Shown in pieces: positions 35,801-44,524 of a DNA stretch of 64,000 bases. Each line of letters starts with the position of its first letter. The first letter of the stretch is position 1. The notes beneath the pieces were generated by a model. It was not told the origin of the DNA. It was given only the letters and a program-made list of their open reading frames with translations, and made no database searches. A program made the position numbers and the translations under genes. Source of the DNA: Micromussa lordhowensis (taxonomy: Eukaryota > Cnidaria > Anthozoa > Scleractinia > Lobophylliidae); assembly GCA_964020085.1 (NCBI GenBank), contig CAXHUQ010000754.1, forward strand, positions 72,501 to 136,500. The letters are read 5' to 3'.

Positions 35801-38800
35801 CTTCAACGAAATCCTAGTTAGGACATGATGGCATTGGCGCCAGGTTTTTTTCTGGAATTCTTTTTGCAGGAGTTTTCCCTGGTCCCAACTTTGCAGAATT
35901 TCAGAAAACGCGCGCTGGGGGTCCCCTTGGCAAATTTGACATAGCTCGGCTTCACGGGCACTTTGGGAGGCGCGATTTGCAGCAAAATGTTCTGATAGGA
36001 TGGCACTTTAAGGAAATCCTAGTTAACACATGATGGCATTGGCGCCAGGGTGTTTTTCTGGCCTTCTTTTTGCAGGAGTTTCCCCTGGTCCCAACTTTGC
36101 AGTATTTCAGAAAACGCGCGCTGGGGGTCCCCTTGGAAATTTGATATAGCTCGGCTTTACGGGCACTTTAAGAAGCGCGGTTTGCAGCAAAATGTTTTGC
36201 TGGGCTGGCACTTGAAGGAAATCGTAGTTACGACATGATGGCATTGGCGCGAGGGTCTTTTTTCTGGCCTTCTTTTTGCAGGAGTTTCCCCTGGTCCCAA
36301 CTTTGCAGAATTTCAGAAAACGCGCGCTGGGGGTCCCCTTGGCAAATTTGACATAGCTCGGCTTCACGGGCACTTTGAGAGGCGCGGTTTGCATCAAAAT
36401 GTTTTGCTAGGTTGGCACTTCAAGGAAATTTTAGTTAGGACATGATGGCATTGGCGCCAGGGTGTTTTTTCTGGCCTTTTTTTTGCAGTAGTTTTCCCTG
36501 GTCCCAACTTTGCAGAATTTCAGAAAACGCGCGCTGGGGGTCCCCTTGGCAAATTTGACATAGCTCGGCTTCACGGGCACTTTAAGAGGCGCGGTTTGCA
36601 GCAAAATGTTCTGCTAGGTAGGCACTTTAAGGAAATTGTAGTTAAGACATGATGGCATTTGCGCCAGGGTGTTTTCTTTCTGGCCTTCTTTTTGCAGTAG
36701 TTTTCCCTGGTGCCAACTTTGCAGAATTTGAGAAAACGCGCGCTGGGGGTCCCCTTGGCAAATTTGACATAGCTCGGCTTCACGGGCACTTTAAGAGGCG
36801 CGCTTGCGGCAAAATGTTCTGCTAGGTTGGCACTTTAAGGAAATCCTAGTAAGGACATGATGGCATTGGCGCCAGGGTGTTTTCTCTGGCCTTCTTTTTG
36901 CAGGAGTTTCCCCTGGTCCCAACTTTGCAGAATTTCAGAAAACGCGCGCTGGGGTCCCCTTGGCAAAATTGACATAGCTCGGCTTCACGGGCACTTTGGG
37001 AGGCGCGGTTTGCAGCAAAATGTTTTGGTAGGTTGGCACTTTAAGGAAATCTTAGTTATAACATGATGGCATTGGCGGCAGGGTGTTTTTTCTGGCCTTC
37101 TTTTTGCAGTAGTTTTCCCTGGTCCCAACTTTGCAGAATTTCAGAAAACGCGCGCTGGGGGTCCCCTTGGCAAATTTGACATAGCTCGGCTTCACGGGCA
37201 CATTGGGAGGCGCGGTTTGCAGCAAAATGTTTTGCTAGGTTGGCACTTCAAGGAAATCTTAGTTAGGACATGATGGCATTGGCGCCAGGGTGTTTTTTTT
37301 CTGACCTTCTTTTTGCAGGAGTTTCCCCTGGTCCCAACTTTGCAGAATTTCAGAAAACGCGCGCTGGGGGTCTCCTTGGCAAATTTGACATAGCTCGGCT
37401 TCACGGGCACTTTGGGAGGCGCGGTTTGCAGCAAAATGTTCTGCTAGGTTGGCACTTTAAGGAAATGTTAGTAAATACATGATGGCATTGGCGCCAGGGT
37501 GCTTTTTCTGGCCTTCTTTTTGCAGGAGTTTTCCATGGTCCCAACTTTGCAGAATTTCAGAAAACGCGCGCTGGGGGTCCCCTTGGCAAATTTGACATAG
37601 CTCGGCTTCACGGGCACTTTAAGAGGCGCGGTTTGCAGCAAAATGTTCTGCTAGGCTGGCACTTTAAGGAAGTTTTAGTTAGAACATGATGGCATTGGCG
37701 CCAGGGTGTTTTTTCTGGCCTTCTTTTCGCAGAAGTTTCCCCTGGTCCCAACTTTGCAGAATTTCAGAAAACGCGCGCTGGGGGTCCCCTTGGCAAATTT
37801 GACATAGCTCGGCTTCACGGGCACTTTAGGAGGCGCAGTTTGCAGCAAAATGTTGTGCTAGGTTGGCACTTTAAGGAAATCCTAGTTAGGACATGATGGC
37901 ATTGGCCCCAGGGTGTTTTTTCTGGCCTTCTTTTTGCAGTAGTTTTCCCTGGTCCCAACTTTGCAGAATTTCAGAAAACGCGCGCTGGGGGTCCCCTTGG
38001 CAAATTTGACGTAGCTCGGCTTCACGGGCACTTTAAGAGGCGCGGTTTGCAGCAAAATGTTCTGCTAGGTTGGCATTTCAAGGAAATCTTAGTCAAAACA
38101 TGATGGCATTGGCGCCAGCGTGTTTTTTTCTGGCCTTCTTTTTGCAGGAGTTTTCCCTGGTCCCAACTTTGCAGAATTTCAGAAAACGCGCGCGGGGGGT
38201 CCCTTTGGCAAATTTGACATAGCTCGGCTTCACGGGCATTTTTTGAGGCGCGGTTTGCAACAAAATGTTCTGTTGGGTTAGCACTTCAAGGAAATTCTAG
38301 TTGTAACATGATGGCATTGGCGACAGGGTGTTTTTTCTGGCCTTCTTTTTGCAGGAGTTTTCCCTGGTCCCAACTTTGCAGAATTTCAGAGAACGCGCGC
38401 TGGGGGTCCCCTTGGCAAATTTGACATAGCTCGGCTTCACGGGCACTTTAAGAGGCGCGGTTTGCAGCAAAATGTTCTGCTAGGTTGGCACTTTAAGGAA
38501 ATTTTAGTCAGGACATGATGGCATTGGTGCTAGGGTAATTTTTATGGCCTTCTATTTGCAGGAGTTTCCCATGGTCCCAATTTTGCAGAATTTCAGAAAA
38601 CGCGCGCTGGGGTCCCCTTGGCAAATTTGACATAGCTCGGCTTCACGGGAACTTTGGGAGGCGCGGTTTGCAGCAAAATGTTCTGCTAGGTTGGCATTTC
38701 AAGGAAATGTTAGTTAAAACATGATGGCATTGGCGCCAGGGTTTTTTTCTGGCCTTCTCTTTGCAGGAGTTTCTTCTGGTCCCAACTTTGCAGAATTTCA

Positions 38801-38988
38801 GAAAACGCGCGCTGGGGGTCCCCTTGGCAAATTTGACAAAGCTCGGCTTCACGGGCACTTTAAGAGGCGCGGTTTGCACCAAATGTTCTGCTAGGTTGGC
38901 ACTTTAAGGAAATTGTAGTTAGGACATGATGGCATTGGCGCCAGCGTGTTTTTTTCTGGCCTTCTTTTTGCAGGAAGACTGGGGAGCA

Positions 38989-39000
38989 ATGGCGGAGTGA
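38989..39000 (+). promoter_or_regulatory. Three-codon upstream ORF overlapping a YY1-like word
   Basis: The first ATG of the LINE leader opens ATG GCG GAG TGA, ending 52 bases before the ORF1 start. The same bases form ATGGCGG, the core of YY1-type sites. In mammalian L1 a YY1 site near the element's 5' end positions transcription initiation. A similar role here is only an analogy. Confidence 0.35.
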
Positions 39001-39052
39001 GACGTGTTTTCTCAAGCTGCCCGCCTTTATCTCAATTGCTCTGCGGTTTTTA

Positions 39053-40000
39053 ATGGCCGAAACTCTTGAAGAAACACCGAACAAACGGAAGACTAGAGTG
39101 TCTTCGTCAGACGAATCTTCGATATCGAACACTTCTCCAGAAACCAAAAAATCGAGAAGCGGCGAGCACGCTGTTTGTTTCCACGAAGTAAGCGAGCAAG
39201 ACTCCGAAGAAGACGTTATATTATATTCCTTGAACATGACCGAAGAGTTTGGCGATACGCTTCGAAACATTTTAAAGAAACTAGACAAATTGGACAGTAT
39301 TGAAAAATCAATGTACGATTTTCAAGCGACACTTTTGAAACTTGAAGGACGTGTGCAAAATTTAGAGAGCTGCCATGCCACGACAAGACGCGATGTTGAT
39401 GATATTAAAGAGAGCTTAAATTCAATCGAAGCAGATCGCCAAGAAGCTTCGCTGAGCTTAAAAAGTATGAAAGATGATACCAACACGAAGCTAAAAAGCC
39501 TGGAAGAGGAGAACTTTAAGCTCGGTGCCAGAATTAAAGAAGTAGAAGACCAACACCTGTATCTGGAAGCCTACTCTAGACGCGAAAATTTGAAGTTCGA
39601 AAATATTCCAGAGAACGTCGCGAGCGGAGAAGATACAGAATTCGTATTGCGTTCTTTCCTCGAAAGGGATCTTGGCTATGTTGACGCGGCCTCGGTAGAA
39701 ATCCAAAGAGTCCATCGCCTCGGAAAGAAGAAAGAAGGGAAATCGCGGCCTATTCTAGCAAGATTTCTGAGATTCAAGGACTGTCAAAGCATGCTTGCTT
39801 TAGGCCCCCGATTGCGAGAAACCAATTATAGGATGTATCAAGATCTGCCCTTTGAGATTGTGGAGCGGCGAAGAGCGCAAATGGATACTTTTAAGAAAGC
39901 CAGACGAAACAACATCCCGGCTTCATTTAGCAAGGCACAGCCCGACAAGCTCTTCATCAGAGGTAAATTTTGGCCTGTTGGCAAAGAACTTGAACTGTAA
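39053..40000 (+). CDS. LINE ORF1 protein (L1-type, coiled coil plus RRM-like)
   Basis: The product is 315 aa. The N-terminus (1-60) is rich in S, E, K and T and probably disordered. Residues about 64-172 form a heptad-rich coiled coil (for example KLEGRVQNLES and LKSLEEENFKLGARIKEVE). AYSRRENLKFENIPE (173-187) opens an RRM-like domain of the Transposase_22/L1 ORF1p kind, and the basic C-terminus (about 265-315) resembles the L1 C-terminal domain. L1 ORF1 proteins trimerise through the coiled coil and coat the element's RNA as nucleic-acid chaperones. The ATG at 39,053 is the first in-frame start after a three-codon upstream ORF at 38,989. No lesion is visible. Confidence 0.85.
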   Translation: MAETLEETPNKRKTRVSSSDESSISNTSPETKKSRSGEHAVCFHEVSEQDSEEDVILYSLNMTEEFGDTLRNILKKLDKLDSIEKSMYDFQATLLKLEGRVQNLESCHATTRRDVDDIKESLNSIEADRQEASLSLKSMKDDTNTKLKSLEEENFKLGARIKEVEDQHLYLEAYSRRENLKFENIPENVASGEDTEFVLRSFLERDLGYVDAASVEIQRVHRLGKKKEGKSRPILARFLRFKDCQSMLALGPRLRETNYRMYQDLPFEIVERRRAQMDTFKKARRNNIPASFSKAQPDKLFIRGKFWPVGKELEL

Positions 40001-40313
40001 ACATAATTTGTCTAGGGTTTTCATTTTGACTGCCGTTTGTTTGTTTTTTAAATTAAGCTTTATAGATTTGGCCCCCGCTACATTTAGATTTAATATTTGG
40101 CGGCTCTAAAATGGAAAACACGAATAAGATAACAAATGCAACCTTACTCCTTCATCAGTCTTCTAATATTATTGTTTTTAAGTGTATTTATGTGTAGATA
40201 TGTATATTTTTGTATCTTTGATTTGTTCTTCCAGCTTACACTTTTAAGGTTTATTTCAGCAATGCACTCGGGCGCCTTCTATCAAATAAGTTATAGCAAA
40301 AATATATGAAAAC
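40001..40313 (+). other. LINE inter-ORF spacer
   Basis: This 313-bp AT-rich spacer between ORF1 and ORF2 has stops in all plus-strand frames and no recognised domain. ORF2 must be translated by reinitiation or internal initiation, as in other L1-like elements. I see no other feature in it. Confidence 0.6.
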
Positions 40314-43300
40314 ATGGATCTGATAATAGGATCGATTAATACTCGGGGACTGGGAGACAGGTTTAAGAGACGAGAAATTTTCAACTGGCTCAAATACAAA
40401 AAAATGTCGGTATACTTTATCCAAGAAGCCCATTGTATGCAGGACAATACACATGATTGGAGAGCTGAGTGGGGCTACCAAGCATTATTCAGCTGTTGTT
40501 CCAGAAACAAGGCAGGTGTAGCCATATTATTCAACAATAATTTCAGCTTTCAACTCTTGAAGGCTTATACTGATCCCAAGGGACGATTCATAATATGTGA
40601 CTTGACTACAAATGGAAAATACATAACCCTAGCAAATATATACGCTCCAAACGAAGATGATCCAAATTTCTTCACCTCTGTTTTTAATCGGCTGCTCGAT
40701 TTTAAATGCGAGGAGATAATTGTGGGTGGTGACTTTAACCTAGTACTTGACGTTAATAAGGATAAAAAAGGTGGTCTTGCCAGATCCCATAAAAAGTCAC
40801 TGGAAGTGATAAACGATTTCTCTGAAAACCTGGACCTGATAGACGCATGGAGAGTGTTAAACCCTGAGAGTTCCAGATTCACGTGGCGACAAAAAAAACC
40901 TGAAGTTCACTGTAGGCTCGACTTTTTCCTAGTGAATCAGACTACTTTTTGTAACATCGTCAGTGCCGACATATTACCAGGATACAAAACGGATCATTCC
41001 ATGATTACATTACAAATCTCGCTGCATTCCAACAATAGAGGGCGGGGTTTTTGGAAACTTAACACCTCTTTCTTAAATGACATTGAGTATGTTAATCGGA
41101 TAAAATTAATTATAAATCAAACCAAGGCTGAGTATGTGCAAGATGATACTGTCAACCCTAATTTACTATGGGAAATGGTTAAAATGAAAGTGAGAGAGGA
41201 GTCCTTGAAATATGGAACTTCTAAGAAAAAGAAACTAATGAAAAAAGAGGAAGAAATAGAACAAGCAATTGCAAGTCTTGACAAATGTCTTTCTGAATTT
41301 AAAGGTGACGAAACTCAAAGACAAAAAGTGTGGTCGGAACTTGAAACAAAGAAACGCGAACTAGAGGCAATAATAGAATATCGGACAAAAGGAGCAATTT
41401 TAAGATCTAAATCTCAATGGTACAATGAAGGTGAGAAAAACACCAAATACTTTCTCAACCTCGAAAAGAGACATTGTAAACAAGGAACAATAACCCAGCT
41501 TAAAGTTAATGACAACGACCTCATATGTACAGACAAAGACATCTTAAAGGAATGTGAATCATTTTACCGAAATCTTTACAGTTCTAAAGTAGCTACTGAA
41601 AACCAAGACGGGGCTTTCTTCTTTCCACAACAAAAAGACAGAACGCTTTTGAATAGCGATGAACAATCTCTATGGGAAGGAGAATTAAGCATTAAGGAAT
41701 GTTTAGAAGCGCTGAAAAGCATGGTGCCAGATAAATCCCCAGGAACCGATGGTCTACCCTGTGAATTCTACAAAGTGTTTTGGAAGGATGTGGCGGAAAT
41801 TTTGATAAACTCTTTTAATTATTCCGACGAAATAGGAAAGCTCTCAATATCACAAAGGAGGGGTATTATTAAACTTATACCAAAAAAGGATGCTGACCTT
41901 AATTCAATAAAGAACTGGCGACCTTTAACGCTTCTGAATTGTGATTACAAAATAGCGACAAAAGCTATTGCAAGCCGCATCAAAATGGTTTTGCCAAAGC
42001 TTGTTTCCAACGATCAAACCGGTTTCATTAGAGACAGATTTATCGGAGAAAATATTCGTTTAATAGATAGCGTTATCAAATATACAAAAGCAAAAAATAT
42101 GCCAGGATTGCTCCTTTTTCTTGATTTTGAAAAAGCCTTTGATACTCTAGAGTGGCCCTTTATTCGCAAAACCTTCGAACACTTTGGTTTCGGCCCATCA
42201 TTATTGAACTGGTTAAAAGTATTTTACTGCAATAGTGAAAGCTGTATTTTAAACAATGGATGGGCAAGTAATTTCTTTGAGCTTAGTCGGGGGGTTAGGC
42301 AAGGTTGCCCTCTGTCGCCTTATCTATTTATTCTTTCTGTAGAAGTACTCGCCAATGCAATTCGCCAAAAAAAGGAGATTCGTGGCATAAGTGTAAAGAA
42401 CAAAGAAATTAAACTTAGCCAATATGCAGATGACACGACCCTTATTTTAGACGGCTCCGAAGAATCCTTTCTAGAATCCTTGAAGATAATAGACTTTTTT
42501 GGTAATATATCTGGCCTCAGACTTAATAGTAAAAAGACAGAAGCTTTGTGGATTGGTGCAAGCGCGGATTGGGATTTTAAACTTTGTCCTCAAAAGGACT
42601 TCAAATGGCCCAAAAAAAAAGTCAGAGCGTTGGGGGTATGGTTGTCAACAGACCCCGATGTAACTATATCTTTGAACTACAAAGATAAAATAGAAAAAAC
42701 TAAGTTGATTTTGGGATGCTGGAAACTTCGCAGACTCAGCCTTTTAGGAAAAATAACTGTTTTAAAAAGCCTTATAGCTTCACAACTAGTTTACATTTTT
42801 TCTCCTCTTGAAACAAATCATGCAGCAATAAAAGATATAAATGTAATGTTCTATAACTTCTTATGGAATGGCAAAGGCGACAAAATAAAAAGAAATATAA
42901 TGATAAATGATTACTCAGAAGGGGGATTAAAAATGATTGATATAGCTTCGTTTAATCGATCTCTTAAAGCCACATGGATAAAAAAGTATCTAGATAAGGA
43001 AAATTGTGGAAGCTGGAAAAGTTTTTTTGACTCGGAACTTGAAAAATATGGAGGTGAAGTAACACTAACTGGAAATCTCAACACAAAAGACAGTCGCAAC
43101 ATTATCAAAGTATCAGATCCTTTTTTCAAAGAAATTCTTGAAATCTGGTCAGAAGCCAATTATGAGGAAAACATTTTGTCGGATTATCACCTTCAGTCAT
43201 TGCCCTTATGGTATAATTCACTAATAAGAGTTGAGAATAGACCAGTTTTCTACAAGGACTGGTACCTCAAAGGAATAACAAAAGTAGAACATTTAATGGA

Positions 43301-44084
43301 CGACTCTGGAAAGTTTCTTCCGCTTACTGCCTTCCAAACTATACACGACCTGACAGTCCGTCCTTTATCCTTTCTTGGAATCATTTCTTCAATCAAACTT
43401 CTCCAAAGATATATACCCCATAATGCCAGAAGCTCGATTAAACATGAAAGTTTCTTGACAAAATTTCTAAGAAGCAAAAAACCAAGTAGATTAGTATATA
43501 AGAAACTTGTATTAGAAAAAAGTGAACCACCTAACCAAAGTCAACAAAAGTGGCAGGAAGACATCATTCTAACGACAAAACAAGAACTCAACTGGAAAGA
43601 AGCTTATCAAATGGCTTTTCAATGCACAAAGAGCACAAAACTTGTAACTTTCAATTTTAAATTCCTTCATAGAAGAATATCCACAAATAACTTCTTGAAA
43701 AAAATTGGTCTTGTCGATAGCGAGAAATGCACTTTCTGCGAAAAAGAAACAGAGAAACTGGTACATTTATTTTGGACTTGCCCAAAAACGCAAGCTTTCT
43801 GGACCCATTTCAAAGTATGGTTACAGTCATGCCAAGTTATCGCTAAAGAGACACCCTTAGAGCCTGATACAGCACTGGGTCTAAGGCCAGATAACTCTAA
43901 AAATAAACTTCAGATTAACTTCTGGTGCTTAAACGCTAAATATTATATTTGGCTATGTAGACAGAAAAAATGTCCTCCAAAACTAGACAATTTTTTACAG
44001 TATTTAAAACATATCTATGAAATAGAAGGCAATAAAACTACAATCGCCTTAAAAAAGTGGGAGCCTCTGTTGGCTATTTTGTAA
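40314..44084 (+). CDS. LINE ORF2 polyprotein: AP endonuclease and reverse transcriptase
   Basis: The product is 1,256 aa. The N-terminal apurinic-type endonuclease shows SINTRGL (N9), FIQEAH (E38), NIYAP (Y110), GGDFN (D140, N142), CRLDFFLV (R201, D203) and TDH (D227, H228), so all catalytic positions I expect are present. A lysine/glutamate-rich linker follows. The reverse transcriptase spans about residues 460-760 with DKSPGTDGLPCEFYK, NWRPLTLLNCDYKI, FLDFEKAFDT, RGVRQGCPLSPYLF and YADD (704-707, coded at 42,423-42,434). A C-terminal C-x2-C-x8-H-x4-C motif (1139-1156) matches the zinc knuckle of L1/Tx1 proteins. The enzyme nicks target DNA and primes cDNA synthesis from the nick. Length and order are typical for the clade. 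No stop or frameshift is visible. Confidence 0.95.
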   Translation: MDLIIGSINTRGLGDRFKRREIFNWLKYKKMSVYFIQEAHCMQDNTHDWRAEWGYQALFSCCSRNKAGVAILFNNNFSFQLLKAYTDPKGRFIICDLTTNGKYITLANIYAPNEDDPNFFTSVFNRLLDFKCEEIIVGGDFNLVLDVNKDKKGGLARSHKKSLEVINDFSENLDLIDAWRVLNPESSRFTWRQKKPEVHCRLDFFLVNQTTFCNIVSADILPGYKTDHSMITLQISLHSNNRGRGFWKLNTSFLNDIEYVNRIKLIINQTKAEYVQDDTVNPNLLWEMVKMKVREESLKYGTSKKKKLMKKEEEIEQAIASLDKCLSEFKGDETQRQKVWSELETKKRELEAIIEYRTKGAILRSKSQWYNEGEKNTKYFLNLEKRHCKQGTITQLKVNDNDLICTDKDILKECESFYRNLYSSKVATENQDGAFFFPQQKDRTLLNSDEQSLWEGELSIKECLEALKSMVPDKSPGTDGLPCEFYKVFWKDVAEILINSFNYSDEIGKLSISQRRGIIKLIPKKDADLNSIKNWRPLTLLNCDYKIATKAIASRIKMVLPKLVSNDQTGFIRDRFIGENIRLIDSVIKYTKAKNMPGLLLFLDFEKAFDTLEWPFIRKTFEHFGFGPSLLNWLKVFYCNSESCILNNGWASNFFELSRGVRQGCPLSPYLFILSVEVLANAIRQKKEIRGISVKNKEIKLSQYADDTTLILDGSEESFLESLKIIDFFGNISGLRLNSKKTEALWIGASADWDFKLCPQKDFKWPKKKVRALGVWLSTDPDVTISLNYKDKIEKTKLILGCWKLRRLSLLGKITVLKSLIASQLVYIFSPLETNHAAIKDINVMFYNFLWNGKGDKIKRNIMINDYSEGGLKMIDIASFNRSLKATWIKKYLDKENCGSWKSFFDSELEKYGGEVTLTGNLNTKDSRNIIKVSDPFFKEILEIWSEANYEENILSDYHLQSLPLWYNSLIRVENRPVFYKDWYLKGITKVEHLMDDSGKFLPLTAFQTIHDLTVRPLSFLGIISSIKLLQRYIPHNARSSIKHESFLTKFLRSKKPSRLVYKKLVLEKSEPPNQSQQKWQEDIILTTKQELNWKEAYQMAFQCTKSTKLVTFNFKFLHRRISTNNFLKKIGLVDSEKCTFCEKETEKLVHLFWTCPKTQAFWTHFKVWLQSCQVIAKETPLEPDTALGLRPDNSKNKLQINFWCLNAKYYIWLCRQKKCPPKLDNFLQYLKHIYEIEGNKTTIALKKWEPLLAIL

Positions 44085-44524
44085 TCTCTTGAGAACTTGA
44101 TCCTAGTCCCCTGAAAATGAAAACGACAATGAAGGAAAATAAACAAGGCGTATATATACTACATACCATATACCATGTATAACTTTTTCAGTCCGAATTT
44201 TAGAATCAAAATTACTATCACGAGTAAGCTGGCACTTTAATAATTTTTTTTTTTTTTTTTTAAATGTATTGTAAGTAAGTTCGATTTCGTTGTGCAAGAA
44301 TTGTAAGTCGGGTAAGTAATCTGAGTAGATTGTAAATATTGTAATTACTGTAAGTATTAGTTTGGTTAGTGTAAGTATTAGTATTGTTAGTAGAGTAAGT
44401 AGGCGTATTGTATTGTAAGTAATGTAAATAGTATAAGTGTCAGTATTGTAAGTGGCGTAAGTAATAAGTATTGTAAAAATTAAAGATAAAAATAAAAATT
44501 AATTAAAAAAAAAAAAAAAAAAAA
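44085..44524 (+). other. LINE 3' UTR with GTAAGT array and poly(A)
   Basis: The UTR has a T run of about 18 (44,244-44,261), then a low-complexity stretch built from TGTAAGTA-like units. GTAAGT occurs ten times between 44,271 and 44,462, two of them overlapping. GATAAAAATAAAAATTAATT and a 20-bp A run close the element. Near the start of this stretch, AGCTGGCACTTTAA (44,228-44,241) resembles a satellite variant word. Confidence 0.8.

Larger units (their letters stand above)
16081..38975. repeat. 207-bp satellite, zone C, left block
   Basis: About 110 homogenised monomers. Diagnostic words are CTGGGGGTCCCCTTGG, GGTCCCAACTTTGCAG, GGCGCGGTTTGCAGCAAAAT, TCTGCTAGG and ATTGGCGCCAGGGTG. Two subtypes are intermixed. 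One has TTGCAGGAGTTTCCCC and mostly TTTGGGAGGCG; the other has TTGCAGTAGTTTTCCC and mostly TTTAAGAGGCG. Recombinant monomers occur. Every unit carries a pyrimidine tract ending in TTGCAG, an 8-bp palindrome TGGCGCCA, an 11-bp palindrome TTTGCAGCAAA and a GGGGTCCCC hairpin core. The block ends where the LINE is inserted. Confidence 0.95.
38976..44524 (+). mobile_element. Full-length L1/Tx1-type LINE inserted in the satellite
   Basis: The element is 5,549 bp long: a 77-bp 5' leader, ORF1 (39,053-40,000), a 313-bp spacer, ORF2 (40,314-44,084), a 440-bp 3' UTR and a 20-bp terminal A run (44,505-44,524). Both ORFs are uninterrupted, so the copy may be young or active. The satellite breaks at TTTTTGCAGGA on the left and resumes at CTTTGCAGAATTTC on the right. 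The unbroken equivalent at 45,235-45,560 has GTTTCCCCTGGTCCC between those points. Insertion was therefore accompanied by a deletion of 15-17 bp and no target-site duplication. Tx1-clade LINEs are often target-specific, so satellite preference is conceivable. Confidence 0.92.

Noticed and set aside
39491..43766. Minus-strand open frames inside the LINE
   Set aside because: They are antisense shadows of ORF1 and ORF2 and have no features of their own.
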